A stretch of DNA of 64,000 nucleotides from Streptomyces sp. NBC_01217 (GTDB lineage Bacteria > Actinomycetota > Actinomycetes > Streptomycetales > Streptomycetaceae), in the NCBI RefSeq assembly GCF_035994185.1, contig NZ_CP108538.1, positions 5,495,501-5,559,500 of the forward strand. The letters are read 5' to 3'. The stretch's first letter is position 1; every line of letters starts with the position of its first letter. The notes under the pieces are model-generated. The model had not been told where the DNA came from. It made no database searches and saw only the letters and a program-made list of their open reading frames with translations. Shown here piece by piece: positions 16,963 to 25,227 of this stretch. Both the position numbers and the translations under genes were made by a program.

Positions 16963-18231
16963 GTGGCGTTGGACGAGGCGAGGACGGGCAGCACGCACAG
17001 TGGTGGCTGCACGTGCGGCGACTGCCCGCACGGCGCGCGCGAGGGCCACCGGCGTGCGGTGGCCGCCTTCCTGGCCAAGCGGGACGAACTCGCCGCAGGT
17101 CAGGGGCTGCCTCCCGGGGTCGCCCAGTCCGCGTCCGCGACCCGCCAGTGGGTCTCGGACGAGCTGACCCAGTCCGCCAGGACCGTCGCCGAACGGGGCC
17201 GGGAGGCGGGCGACGCCTGGCTGTACCGGGTGTGGCGGCGCACCCTGATCGCGGTGTGGGGAAGCGTCGCCGTGCTGGCCGTCGCCGAGTCCGCCACCGC
17301 CATCGGCGCGGGCTGGACCAACGCCCGTACGGCCGGGCTGGTCGCCGGACTCGTCACCGCGGGCCTGCTCACCGGCGCCGCCCATTTCCACCGGGCCCGC
17401 GGCGGCGTGCTCGCCCCGGTGATCGGTGAGGACAACCGGCTCTCCACCTCCCGGGCGGTCGCCGCGTCCTGGGTGCTGCTCGCGGTCTTCTCCGTACTCG
17501 TGCTGGCGCTCCAGCTGGCCGGTGCCTCCGGGCACGCCGAGCGGGACGCACTGATCGAGGGGCTGGATCTGGCCAGGGGCGCCGGGGTGGTGACCGTGCT
17601 CGCGCTGGTGTGCGCCATTGCCGTGGTCGTACGCCGGGTGGTGACCGTACGGACTCTGTCCGGGCGGCTGCAGAAGCTGCGGGCCGACCGGCCGCGCGCC
17701 GCCGATCTGCTCACCGACGACTCGGGGCGGGGCGGCTTCACGGATGTGCAGTACGTGCTGGTGAGCACCGTCGCCGTGCTGTTCGCCGCGGTCCGTCTCG
17801 CCCGCAGGCCCGAGCAGCTGCCCGATCTGCCCTGGGGGCTGGCGCTGCTGGTCACCGTCTCGGCGCTCGCGTATTTCGCCGGGAAGTACGCGGAGGGCGG
17901 GCGCCCGGTGGTGCTCTCGGTGGTCCGGGCCCGGGAGGCCGGTGATCTGGACGCGCCGATCCGTACCGGTGACGACATCGAGATCCGCGGTGCGGGCTTC
18001 GTGCCGCCCGGTGCCGGGGCGCCGGACCGGCTGGCCCGCATGGTCGTGCGGATCGGCCGCGTCCATGTGCATGTGCCGCTGATCCCGGTCGCCGGGGGCT
18101 TTGCCAACCCGACCGACAGCGTGGTCACGGTGCCGGTACCGGTGGAGGTGGAACCGGGGCTGGTGGAGGTGCAGGTCGTGACCGCCGCCGGAGTGGAGAC
18201 GAACCGGATCGAGATCGATGTGACGGACTGA
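16963..18231 (+). CDS. Membrane protein with Cys-rich N-terminus and IPT/TIG-like C-terminal domain
   Basis: 422 residues. GTG 16963 lies 11 bases after GGAAAGGG; longer forms have no support. Residues 11-20 hold the metal-site-like pattern GGCTCGDCPHG. About five membrane helices follow (roughly 90-300). The last about 100 residues (PVVLSVVRAREAG onward, GDDIEIRGAGFVPPG, then VVEVQVVTAAGVETN-like strands) look like an immunoglobulin-like IPT/TIG domain. I do not recognise a named family. It could bind a metal at the inner face and a ligand outside. Its spacing from the aldolase gene (113 bp) suggests its own promoter. Confidence 0.7.
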   Translation: MALDEARTGSTHSGGCTCGDCPHGAREGHRRAVAAFLAKRDELAAGQGLPPGVAQSASATRQWVSDELTQSARTVAERGREAGDAWLYRVWRRTLIAVWGSVAVLAVAESATAIGAGWTNARTAGLVAGLVTAGLLTGAAHFHRARGGVLAPVIGEDNRLSTSRAVAASWVLLAVFSVLVLALQLAGASGHAERDALIEGLDLARGAGVVTVLALVCAIAVVVRRVVTVRTLSGRLQKLRADRPRAADLLTDDSGRGGFTDVQYVLVSTVAVLFAAVRLARRPEQLPDLPWGLALLVTVSALAYFAGKYAEGGRPVVLSVVRAREAGDLDAPIRTGDDIEIRGAGFVPPGAGAPDRLARMVVRIGRVHVHVPLIPVAGGFANPTDSVVTVPVPVEVEPGLVEVQVVTAAGVETNRIEIDVTD

Positions 18232-18354
18232 CCGCCGTGGCCGCCTCCCGCAGGGGTGGCGGATACCGGCCGAACGGATGCCCCACCGGGTGAGCCGCGC
18301 GTTCACCACGTACGTATGGTCTGTTGACGGGTCTACGGAAAGCGGGGCAGCCAC

Positions 18355-18873
18355 ATGCAGGACATTCAGAGTTACGGCACGAGCGTGCGCGGTCTGGGCG
18401 AGACGAGAGGGCTCAAGGAGCTGGCGCGGGAGCACGCCCTGCTCCCCCTGCGGATCTTTCTCGGTGTCACCTTCATCTACGCCGGGCTCGACAAGCTGAC
18501 GGACAGCTCCTTCTTCCGCGCGAGCGGTGCGGGCTCCATCGGCGAGACGATGCACGCGGTCCGCGACTCGTCCGCGATCCCGGCCCTCGTCGATCTCGCG
18601 CTGAAGGGCCCCGGCGCCTTCGGGTACGCCATCGCCATCGGAGAACTCGCCGTCGGCATCGGCACCCTCATCGGGCTGTGGGCGCGGCTCGCCGCGCTCG
18701 GCGGGGCGCTGATCTCGCTGAGCCTGTGGCTGACCGTGAGCTGGCAGGTCACCCCGTACTACTTCGGCAACGACCTCGTCTACCTCATGGCCTGGCTGCC
18801 GCTGCTGCTCGGCGGCGCCGCGACGTTCTCCCTGGACGCCCTTCTCGCGTCCCGGCGGCGACGGATCAGGTAG
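18355..18873 (+). CDS. DoxX family membrane protein
   Basis: 172 residues with four predicted membrane helices. LPLRIFLGVTFIYAGLDKL and the central FGYAIAIGELAVGIGTLIGL are typical of the DoxX/DoxD-like family. Members take part in redox or quinone-linked membrane functions, but the precise role here is unknown. ATG 18355 has GGAAAG about 14 bases upstream. The last 94 bases overlap, antisense, the 3' end of the next gene on the other strand. Confidence 0.8.
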   Translation: MQDIQSYGTSVRGLGETRGLKELAREHALLPLRIFLGVTFIYAGLDKLTDSSFFRASGAGSIGETMHAVRDSSAIPALVDLALKGPGAFGYAIAIGELAVGIGTLIGLWARLAALGGALISLSLWLTVSWQVTPYYFGNDLVYLMAWLPLLLGGAATFSLDALLASRRRRIR

Positions 18874-19043
18874 TTCACCCAGGTCACGGTGGCGGCCAGC
18901 CAGAGGCCGCCGAAGAACAGCGGGAAGAAGAAGACCCACGGGGCGTCCCACATCCCCGCCGCGTCCGCCGCGTATCCCGCTGCCAGGGCGAGCATGACCA
19001 CGCCCGCCACCGCCCGTCCCGGACGGATCTCATGACGCAGCAC
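18780..19043 (-). CDS. Small membrane protein, translationally coupled to PspC-domain gene
   Basis: 87 residues, with GTG 19043 as start. This overlaps the stop codon of the upstream PspC/LiaF-like gene by 14 bases, which suggests translational coupling. It has two hydrophobic helices (AGVVMLALAAGYAADAAG and FFFPLFFGGLWLAATVTW) and a basic, Ser-rich tail. It has no recognisable family. Its 3' end runs 94 bases antisense into the DoxX gene, so the exact C-terminus is less certain, although the frame stays open to the stop codon. Confidence 0.65.
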   Translation of the reverse strand: MLRHEIRPGRAVAGVVMLALAAGYAADAAGMWDAPWVFFFPLFFGGLWLAATVTWVNYLIRRRRDARRASRENVAAPPSSSGSQAMR

Positions 19044-20367
19044 GGGTGACCTCCACCTGTCCGATGCCGACTTCGAGAGTGAGCTCGACCGTGCCGGCCG
19101 GGCTGCTGCCCGGGGGCGGCGGGAGCGTCCTGCGCTCGTGCTGCGACGGGTTGACGTCCACATCTCCCGCCCGGCCGGCCGGTGCCTCGCTCGGCAGGGT
19201 GACCGGCAGTGTGATGTCGCCGAGGCCCGCCCGGGCGTCCACCTTCACCGTCACCGCCTTCGGTACGACGACTACCGCGCGGCCCGCCCCGACGTTCACC
19301 CCCGTACGGACGGTGGCGCCCCGGGGGACCGTGATCCCGGTGAGGTCCAGCCGTGCCACCCCGGTGCCCAGCTCGTAGTGCGGCCGGACCGCCGCCACCG
19401 AGGCCGGCCGCCAGCCCTCGCGCACCCACTGGGTGGTGATGTCCTTGGGCAGCGCGGACGCGCCCGCCAGCAGGGCCGCCGTGATCATCGCCAGCATGAC
19501 CGTGCCGAACCCGGTCCGTCCGAGGAACGCGCTGACCAGCATCCCGAGCCCGAGGACCGCGAGCGCACCGGCCAGCCCGATCTGCAGACTCGTGCCGAAT
19601 GGCCGGGAGTCCCAGCTCAGCCCCGTGCCCAGACCGCCCGCGATCAGCGCGAACAGGAACACGAGACCGCCGATCGAGGCCGGGCCCCGGGTGTCGGCCT
19701 CCTGCCGGGGCACGCGGAACGGGTTCTCCGGCGTCTTCCCCCGGGGCCGCGGCGTCCGGTCGTCCGGCATCGCATCGGCCGGACCCCACAGATAGCCGGC
19801 CCCCACCGGCCCGGTCGTGCCGTCCTTGACGATCGGGTCCCGCCACCACGACGGGCTGCCCGGCGACGGCGGAGCCTTCACCTCGGGCGGCGCGTCCGCC
19901 ACCGCCTGAGCCGTCGCCGGATGCAGCGGGTCCTCGGGCGCCACCGTCCTGCGGTGCTGCGTCCAGACGGCGAAACCGACGACCGCGAGCGACAGCATCG
20001 CGGAGAAGGCGAGGGTGCCGCCGTTGCCCAGCATGGAGAGAAAGAGACCGCAGCCGATCAGCGCGAGCAGCACCGCGATCAGCGAGGCACCCTCGACCCG
20101 GCCGGACAGCAGCCTGCGCGCCTCGTTCTCGTCCTCCCCGTCCAGGGGGATCAGCAGCCAGGCGAAGCCGTAGAAGATCAGCCCGATGCCGCCGGTGACG
20201 GACAGCACACCGAGCACGATCCGGAAGATCACCGGATCGACGTCGCAGTACCGGCCGAGCCCGCCGCAAACCCCGGCCACGACCTTCTGCCGCGAGCTGC
20301 GCCGCAGCTGCGGTCCCGGTCCGGGGGGCGGTGCGACACCGGGGGAGGCGTCCTGGGGAACGGTCAT
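19030..20367 (-). CDS. PspC-domain membrane protein with LiaF-like C-terminal domain
   Basis: 445 residues. An N-terminal PspC domain (RRSSRQKVVAGVCGGLGRYCDVDP, quoted in part as VAGVCGGLGRY, with the following two helices, residues 22-80) is followed by several more membrane helices and a cytoplasmic loop. The C-terminal beta-rich domain (GVARLDLTGITVPRGATV, VEVTRAAS ending) resembles the LiaF/DUF2154 'cell-wall-active antibiotic response' domain. In LiaFSR systems such a protein restrains a histidine kinase. Here it is divergent, 189 bp apart, from a PspC-type histidine kinase and a response regulator, so an envelope-stress sensing module is the likely reading (inference). Confidence 0.82.
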   Translation of the reverse strand: MTVPQDASPGVAPPPGPGPQLRRSSRQKVVAGVCGGLGRYCDVDPVIFRIVLGVLSVTGGIGLIFYGFAWLLIPLDGEDENEARRLLSGRVEGASLIAVLLALIGCGLFLSMLGNGGTLAFSAMLSLAVVGFAVWTQHRRTVAPEDPLHPATAQAVADAPPEVKAPPSPGSPSWWRDPIVKDGTTGPVGAGYLWGPADAMPDDRTPRPRGKTPENPFRVPRQEADTRGPASIGGLVFLFALIAGGLGTGLSWDSRPFGTSLQIGLAGALAVLGLGMLVSAFLGRTGFGTVMLAMITAALLAGASALPKDITTQWVREGWRPASVAAVRPHYELGTGVARLDLTGITVPRGATVRTGVNVGAGRAVVVVPKAVTVKVDARAGLGDITLPVTLPSEAPAGRAGDVDVNPSQHERRTLPPPPGSSPAGTVELTLEVGIGQVEVTRAAS

Positions 20368-20556
20368 GGCTCCATGGTGACGGGCCGGACGGCCGACCGG
20401 GACCCGCGGCGACCCTGGCCGATCCCTGATTTCGGCCCGGCGGCCCCCTGGGGGAAGTCGGGGAAAGCCGGGGGAAGCCGAGGGGCGGGGCTCTCAGGGT
20501 CCAGTCGGGGGTGGACCCTGATGCCGTCACCCGTGCGGACGTGTGACGATCGGGTC

Positions 20557-21855
20557 ATGCCAGCCGCCACGCCCCGAGCCACGGGCTCCCTCAGCGCCGA
20601 CCCGGAGGAGCCGCCGCCGCGCAAGCTGTACCGCAGCGCCGACGGACGGCTGCTCGGCGGCGTCGCGCGCGGACTCGCCGGGCATCTCGGGCTGCCCGTC
20701 GCCTGGGTGCGGTTCGTCTTCGTCGGACTGTTCTTCGCGGACGGCCTCGGCTCGCTGCTCTACGCGGTGTTCTGGATCGTCGTCCCGCTCGGCGTCGGCG
20801 GCGTGGAGGCGCCGCGCTCCGTCTTCGAGACGGCCCCGGACGGCAGACGCCGGCTCCGCAAGCCCGACAAGGGCCAGGTCTTCGCCCTCATCGCGCTCCT
20901 CATCGGCGCCCTGATCTTCGTCGGCAACGTCGACATGGGCAGCGGGGCCGACCGCTACATCTGGCCCGCGCTGCTGATCGGCGCCGGTTCCGTACTGGTG
21001 TGGCGGCAGGCGGACAACGCCCGGCGCGCCCGCTGGATGGAGGTCGGCAACCGGCGCCGGGTCCTGCACCTGGCCCGGGCGCTCGCCGGGGTCGCCCTGG
21101 TCGGCCTGGGCCTGGCCGTCTTCATGGTGGTACGCGGCTCCGCGGCCCAGCTGGGCAACGTCCTGACCGCCGCGATAGCCGTCCTCACCGGCATCGCGCT
21201 GCTGGCCGGCCCCTACCTCGTACGCATGACCCAGGACCTCTCCGAGGAACGCCTGATGCGCATCAGGGCCCAGGAGCGCGCCGAGGTCGCCGCCCATGTC
21301 CATGACTCGGTCCTGCACACCCTCACCCTGATCCAGCGCAACGCGGAGGACGCGGGCGAGGTCCGCAGACTGGCCCGCGCCCAGGAACGCGAACTGCGCA
21401 ACTGGCTGTACAACCCCGAGGGCACCGGCAAGGACGAGGCGGACGAACCGGAGACCCTCGCCGAGGCGGTCAAGCGCGCCGCCGCCGAGGTCGAGGACAA
21501 GCACGGCGTCCCGCTGGAGGTGGTCGTCGTCGGCGACTGCCCGCTGGACGAGAAGCTGGCCGCACAGATGCAAGCCGCACGCGAGGCGATGGTCAACGCC
21601 GCGAAGTACGGTGGCGAGGGCGGCGCCGTGCAGGTCTACGCGGAGGTCGAGGGCCGTACGGTCTTCGTCTCGGTGCGAGACAGGGGCCCGGGATTCGACC
21701 TGGATTCCGTGCCGGGGGACAGAATGGGCGTACGAGAGTCAATCATCGGCCGGATGCTGCGCAACGGCGGTACGGCGCGGCTGCGTTCGGTGCCCGGCGG
21801 GGGCACGGAAGTCGAGCTGGAGATGGAGAGGGCGAGCGATGACGGAGACCACTGA
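20557..21855 (+). CDS. PspC-domain sensor histidine kinase
   Basis: 432 residues. ATG 20557. The N-terminal PspC domain (LYRSADGRLLGGVARGLAGHLG) and its helix pair are followed by four to five further membrane helices. Then come a HisKA_3-type dimerisation region with the phospho-acceptor in AAHVHDSVLHTL, and an ATPase domain with the N-box REAMVNAAKY and G-box VRDRGPGFD / MGVRES. It has the NarL-type kinase architecture with the PspC sensor at the membrane. It overlaps the response regulator start by 17 bases, so the two form an operon. It is divergent from a PspC/LiaF-like gene. Confidence 0.9.
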   Translation: MPAATPRATGSLSADPEEPPPRKLYRSADGRLLGGVARGLAGHLGLPVAWVRFVFVGLFFADGLGSLLYAVFWIVVPLGVGGVEAPRSVFETAPDGRRRLRKPDKGQVFALIALLIGALIFVGNVDMGSGADRYIWPALLIGAGSVLVWRQADNARRARWMEVGNRRRVLHLARALAGVALVGLGLAVFMVVRGSAAQLGNVLTAAIAVLTGIALLAGPYLVRMTQDLSEERLMRIRAQERAEVAAHVHDSVLHTLTLIQRNAEDAGEVRRLARAQERELRNWLYNPEGTGKDEADEPETLAEAVKRAAAEVEDKHGVPLEVVVVGDCPLDEKLAAQMQAAREAMVNAAKYGGEGGAVQVYAEVEGRTVFVSVRDRGPGFDLDSVPGDRMGVRESIIGRMLRNGGTARLRSVPGGGTEVELEMERASDDGDH

Positions 21856-22534
21856 GGCGACCGGCGGCCCGGAGCGCCGGGTACGGGTCGTGCTCGTCGA
21901 CGACCACCGGATGTTCCGCACGGGCGTCCAGGCCGAGATCGGCCGCACCGAGGAGACCGGCGTCGAGGTCGTCGGCGAGGCGGCCGACGTCGACCAGGCG
22001 GTCACCGTCATCACGGCGACCCGCCCCGAGGTCGTCCTCCTCGACGTCCATCTGCCGGGCGGCGGTGGTGTCGAGGTGCTGCGCCGCTGCGCCCCGCTGA
22101 TGGGCGCGGCCCCGAACCCGGTGCGCTTCCTGGCACTGTCCGTCTCGGACGCCGCCGAGGATGTCATCGGCGTCATCCGTGGCGGCGCCCGCGGCTATGT
22201 CACCAAGACGATCACCGGCACCGACCTGGTCGACTCGGTCTTCCGGGTCCAGGAGGGCGACGCGGTGTTCTCGCCCCGGCTGGCCGGCTTCGTCCTCGAC
22301 GCCTTCGCCTCCACGGACGCGCCGCCGGTCGACGAGGACCTGGACCGGCTGACGCAGCGCGAACGCGAGGTGCTGCGGCTGATCGCCCGCGGCTATGCGT
22401 ACAAGGAGATCGCCAAGCAGCTGTTCATCTCGGTGAAGACGGTCGAGTCGCATGTCTCGGCGGTGCTGCGCAAGCTCCAGCTGTCGAACCGGCACGAGCT
22501 GACCCGGTGGGCGACGGCCCGGCGGCTGGTCTGA
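21839..22534 (+). CDS. NarL/LuxR-family response regulator
   Basis: 231 residues. ATG 21839 lies inside the end of the kinase gene. The receiver domain has the acidic pair VLVDDHRMFR, the phospho-acceptor Asp in VVLLDVHLPG and the conserved Lys in RGYVTKTI. The C-terminal GerE/LuxR helix-turn-helix has LTQREREVLRLIARGYAYKE and VKTVESHVS. It is the DNA-binding partner of the upstream kinase. Likely targets include the divergent PspC/LiaF gene, by analogy with LiaR systems. Confidence 0.93.
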   Translation: MTETTEATGGPERRVRVVLVDDHRMFRTGVQAEIGRTEETGVEVVGEAADVDQAVTVITATRPEVVLLDVHLPGGGGVEVLRRCAPLMGAAPNPVRFLALSVSDAAEDVIGVIRGGARGYVTKTITGTDLVDSVFRVQEGDAVFSPRLAGFVLDAFASTDAPPVDEDLDRLTQREREVLRLIARGYAYKEIAKQLFISVKTVESHVSAVLRKLQLSNRHELTRWATARRLV

Positions 22535-22571
22535 GCCGGCCGGCCGCGCTGTCGGGCGCGGCTGGTCCGAT

Positions 22572-23345
22572 TCAGCCGGCCGTGCCGTCGGGATCGAGCG
22601 AGATGTTCAGCTTCTCGCCGACCCGGCGGTAGCCGATGCCCGCGTAGATCCGCTCCACATCCGCGTCGCCCGGCTCCAGCCACACCGCCCGGCAGCCCCG
22701 CTCGAAGGCGGTCGCGGTGAGATGGGCACAGAGCGCGGCGCCGATTCCGCGGCGGCGGAAGGCGGCGGCGACCGCGAGGCCGGTCAGCTCGGTGAGGCCG
22801 TCGACCGGGACCGAGCAGCCGCCCGCGCCCGCCGGTACGCCGTCGACCGTGGCGAGGGCCGCGACCCCGCCGCCCCGGACCGCGTCGCGCAGCCAGGCCG
22901 CCTCGCCGCCCTCGGGCTCGCCCGTCCCTCCGTACCCGTGGTGCTGGACGAGCGCCGCGGCGTCGAACTCCGCGTCGGTGACCGGTTCGGCGATCGCGAG
23001 GGAGCCCACCGGCTTCGGCGGCAGCAGGTCGCCCGGGGCGCAGGCCAGCAGCGGGGCCCGGTCCTCGACGGTGAACCCGGCGGCGAGTAGCGCGGGTTCG
23101 ACCGCGGGCGCCCAGCCGGGCAGGAACTCCAGCCGCGGCAGCCTCTCGTGCTTGCGGAACACCGCGATCAGGGCGTCGAGATCCTCGGCCGTCGGCTCTG
23201 CGTTCCGGTCGGGTATCGCGTAATTGGCGTACTTGATGGACCAGTTCGGGTTGTACCGCACGGTGAAGGGGCCGACCCGGAGATGGTCGGGGGAGCGCAG
23301 GGCGAGCGTACGGGCATGGATCTGGACCTCGACGTCCATGGGCAT
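22572..23345 (-). CDS. GNAT-family N-acetyltransferase
   Basis: 257 residues. The C-terminal half has the acetyl-CoA binding motif FRRRGIGAALCAHL (motif A) and ends in GIGYRRVGEKLNI (motif B region). The N-terminal half (about 1-120) looks like a second degenerate GNAT-like unit. The substrate is unknown. ATG 23345 has GGAGGACT upstream; ATG 23339 is an alternative two codons in. It lies 40 bases downstream of an NlpC/P60 gene on the same strand, so they may be co-transcribed. Confidence 0.8.
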   Translation of the reverse strand: MPMDVEVQIHARTLALRSPDHLRVGPFTVRYNPNWSIKYANYAIPDRNAEPTAEDLDALIAVFRKHERLPRLEFLPGWAPAVEPALLAAGFTVEDRAPLLACAPGDLLPPKPVGSLAIAEPVTDAEFDAAALVQHHGYGGTGEPEGGEAAWLRDAVRGGGVAALATVDGVPAGAGGCSVPVDGLTELTGLAVAAAFRRRGIGAALCAHLTATAFERGCRAVWLEPGDADVERIYAGIGYRRVGEKLNISLDPDGTAG

Positions 23346-23385
23346 GTGCGGGAGTCCTCCGGCCGGTTGTTCGGAAGTCGGGAGC

Positions 23386-24432
23386 CTATGCCACCCGCGT
23401 CGCTCCGGCGAAGGGCATTTGGTCGATCGGCGCGATCCGGACCGGCGCTCCCGGGCGCGGGGCGTGGATCATGCGGCCGTTGCCGATGTAGAGCCCGACA
23501 TGGCTGATCCCGGAGTAGAAGAACACCAGGTCGCCCGGCGCGAGCTCGGAGCGCGAAACGCGCTGTCCGGCGTTGATCTGGGTGTACGTGGTGCGGGGGA
23601 GCGAGACACCGGCGGAGCGCCAGGCGGCCTGGGTGAGCCCGGAGCAGTCGAACGAGGACGGGCCGGTCGCGCCCCAGACGTACGGCTTGCCGAGCGCCCC
23701 GTATGCGAACGCGATCGCCCCGGCGGCGCGGGCGTTGGGCGCCTGGAAGGGGCCGCGCGCGGTGTTCCGGTCGGCGCGGTCGGCAAGGCGCTCGCTGTCC
23801 TGGGCGTCGTAGGCGGCGCGCTCGGCGGGGGACAGGGTGGCGAGGAGTCGCCGCGCGTCGGCCAGCTTGGCCGTGATCGTCGCCTTGTGCTTCTTCAGTT
23901 CGGCCTGGCGCGCCGCCAGCGCGGCCAGCTTCCCCTTGGCCTGCGAGCGCAGCTGGGCGATCCCGGCGACCTGCCGCTCGACCGTGTCGACCTCGGCGGC
24001 CTGGCGGTCGCCGATCCGGTCCGCGTACGACGCGCGCTCCAGGTACTGGTCGGGGTCGGAGGAGAGCGCCAGCTGTACGGCGGGGTCGATGCCGCCGGTG
24101 CGGTACTGCGCGGCGGCGAGCGAACCCAGCGCGTTGCGCGAGACGTTGAGCCGCTCGGTCCTGCGGGCGGCCTCGTCGCGCAGGGTGTCGACGGAGTCGG
24201 AGGCGGCGGCCGCCTTCTCCTTCGCGCCGTTGTACCGCTCGGTGGCGACCTCCGCGTCGTGGTACAGCCGGTCCGCCTCCGCTCTGACCTGGGCGGGGGT
24301 GAGCTGGGGATCGGCGTGTGCGGAGCCCGGCAGAGCGGCAGCGGTGGCGGCCCCGGCGACGGCGAGGGTGGCTGCGGTGCGGGCGGCAGTGCCGGTGTAC
24401 GGGCGCTGCCTGGGTTTCCGGTGCGCTGCCAC
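23386..24432 (-). CDS. Secreted NlpC/P60 peptidoglycan hydrolase
   Basis: 348 residues. GTG 24432 is chosen by analogy with the paralogue at 25228-26382 (VAAHRKPRQ versus LASHRKPRT) and because GGAAGGA lies upstream. A signal peptide ends near AHADP. A coiled-coil region (about 40-220, many Ala/Glu/Lys) precedes the C-terminal NlpC/P60 domain. That domain has the catalytic Cys in SFDCSGLTQAAW, a His in GISHVGLYIG and a third polar residue (His in MIHAPRPG). It cleaves peptide stems of peptidoglycan outside the cell; this architecture is shared with RipA/Cwl-type enzymes. Its leader is long and structured but does not show the c-di-AMP riboswitch motifs found in front of the paralogue. Confidence 0.88.
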   Translation of the reverse strand: MAAHRKPRQRPYTGTAARTAATLAVAGAATAAALPGSAHADPQLTPAQVRAEADRLYHDAEVATERYNGAKEKAAAASDSVDTLRDEAARRTERLNVSRNALGSLAAAQYRTGGIDPAVQLALSSDPDQYLERASYADRIGDRQAAEVDTVERQVAGIAQLRSQAKGKLAALAARQAELKKHKATITAKLADARRLLATLSPAERAAYDAQDSERLADRADRNTARGPFQAPNARAAGAIAFAYGALGKPYVWGATGPSSFDCSGLTQAAWRSAGVSLPRTTYTQINAGQRVSRSELAPGDLVFFYSGISHVGLYIGNGRMIHAPRPGAPVRIAPIDQMPFAGATRVA

Positions 24433-24790
24433 GAGGGCGTGCGTCCTTCCTGACGACTGCCCGACGGGGACTACCGGCGGGCCCGCCCGAGGTCCGGCGG
24501 CGGGTCGCCAACAGGGGGAGCGGCCCACCGCCGGATCTCTCGGCGGGGTGACCGGCCTGCCGTCCGGGTGCGGAGCGGCGGTGAAGCCGGTCACCTGCTC
24601 AGCGACGCTAAACCCGGGGCACGGGGAAGAGTCGTAATGAAGTCTATTGCCCGAATTTGGCGTGGCATTGTCGCCGTTTGATCGGCGGAACTGCACCAGA
24701 GTCAGGCAATTGGTGCAGGCGCGAGCGAAGTGACAGGAAGCCGCCCCTGCCTGCGGAGTGGTGATATGGCGAGGACTACGCTGCGGACCC
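24433..24790. other. Intergenic region with structured leader of NlpC/P60 gene
   Basis: 358 bp between divergent starts. On the minus strand a GGTGACCGG/CCGGTCACC stem (24547-24555 with 24587-24595) and further GC-rich hairpins precede the GTG start. The part near 24640-24700 is AT-rich and probably holds the promoters. I find none of the conserved blocks of the ydaO class (such as GGGTGAATC and CAGCTAAC). Confidence 0.5.
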
Positions 24791-25144
24791 ATGGACGTAC
24801 TCATCAATGTCTTCGTCGCCCTGCACATCATCGGCATCGCCTCTCTGCTGGGCGGTTTCCTGACCCAGATGAAGGCGATGGGTGCGGGCACGGCCCGGTT
24901 CGTCCCGGCGATGCTGCACGGGGCGCTGACCATGCTGGTCACCGGTGTCGTGCTGGTCGGGCTCAACGAGGCCGACGACCACCATGTGAACAACATCAAG
25001 ATCGGCGTGAAGCTGCTGCTCCTGGTCGTGATCCTCGCGCTCGTCTACGTCAAGCGGGACGAGGAGAAGGTCGACAAGGGCGCCTTCGCGACCGTGGGCG
25101 CACTGACGCTCGCCAACATCTTCATCGCCACGCTCTGGACCTGA
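24791..25144 (+). CDS. Conserved small membrane protein
   Basis: 117 residues with four predicted membrane helices covering nearly the whole chain: VFVALHIIGIASLLGGFL, MLHGALTMLVTGVVLVGL, KLLLLVVILALVYV and the last helix. It contains a conserved His in both of the first two helices and the loop EADDHHVNNIKIGVK. This is a family widespread in actinobacteria without an assigned function; I give no name. ATG 24791 lacks a ribosome-binding site, and TACGCT ends 8 bases before it, suggesting leaderless transcription. Confidence 0.75.
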   Translation: MDVLINVFVALHIIGIASLLGGFLTQMKAMGAGTARFVPAMLHGALTMLVTGVVLVGLNEADDHHVNNIKIGVKLLLLVVILALVYVKRDEEKVDKGAFATVGALTLANIFIATLWT

Positions 25145-25172
25145 GCCGTCCCCCTCGACTCCTTGCGCGGCG

Positions 25173-25205
25173 CGAGCCCCTGCCGGAGCGTCCGGCAGGG
25201 GCTCG
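25173..25205. terminator. Bidirectional terminator
   Basis: A perfect 15-bp stem (25173-25187 with 25191-25205) and a 3-base loop between the convergent small membrane protein gene and the second NlpC/P60 gene. Confidence 0.88.
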
Positions 25206-25227
25206 TCGCTGTCCTGGGCGAGCGGTA

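Noticed and set aside
24433..24610. c-di-AMP (ydaO) riboswitch before the first NlpC/P60 gene
   Set aside because: The conserved blocks GGGTGAATC and CAGCTAAC, present before the paralogue, are missing. I could not run a covariance search, so a strongly degenerate element is not excluded.
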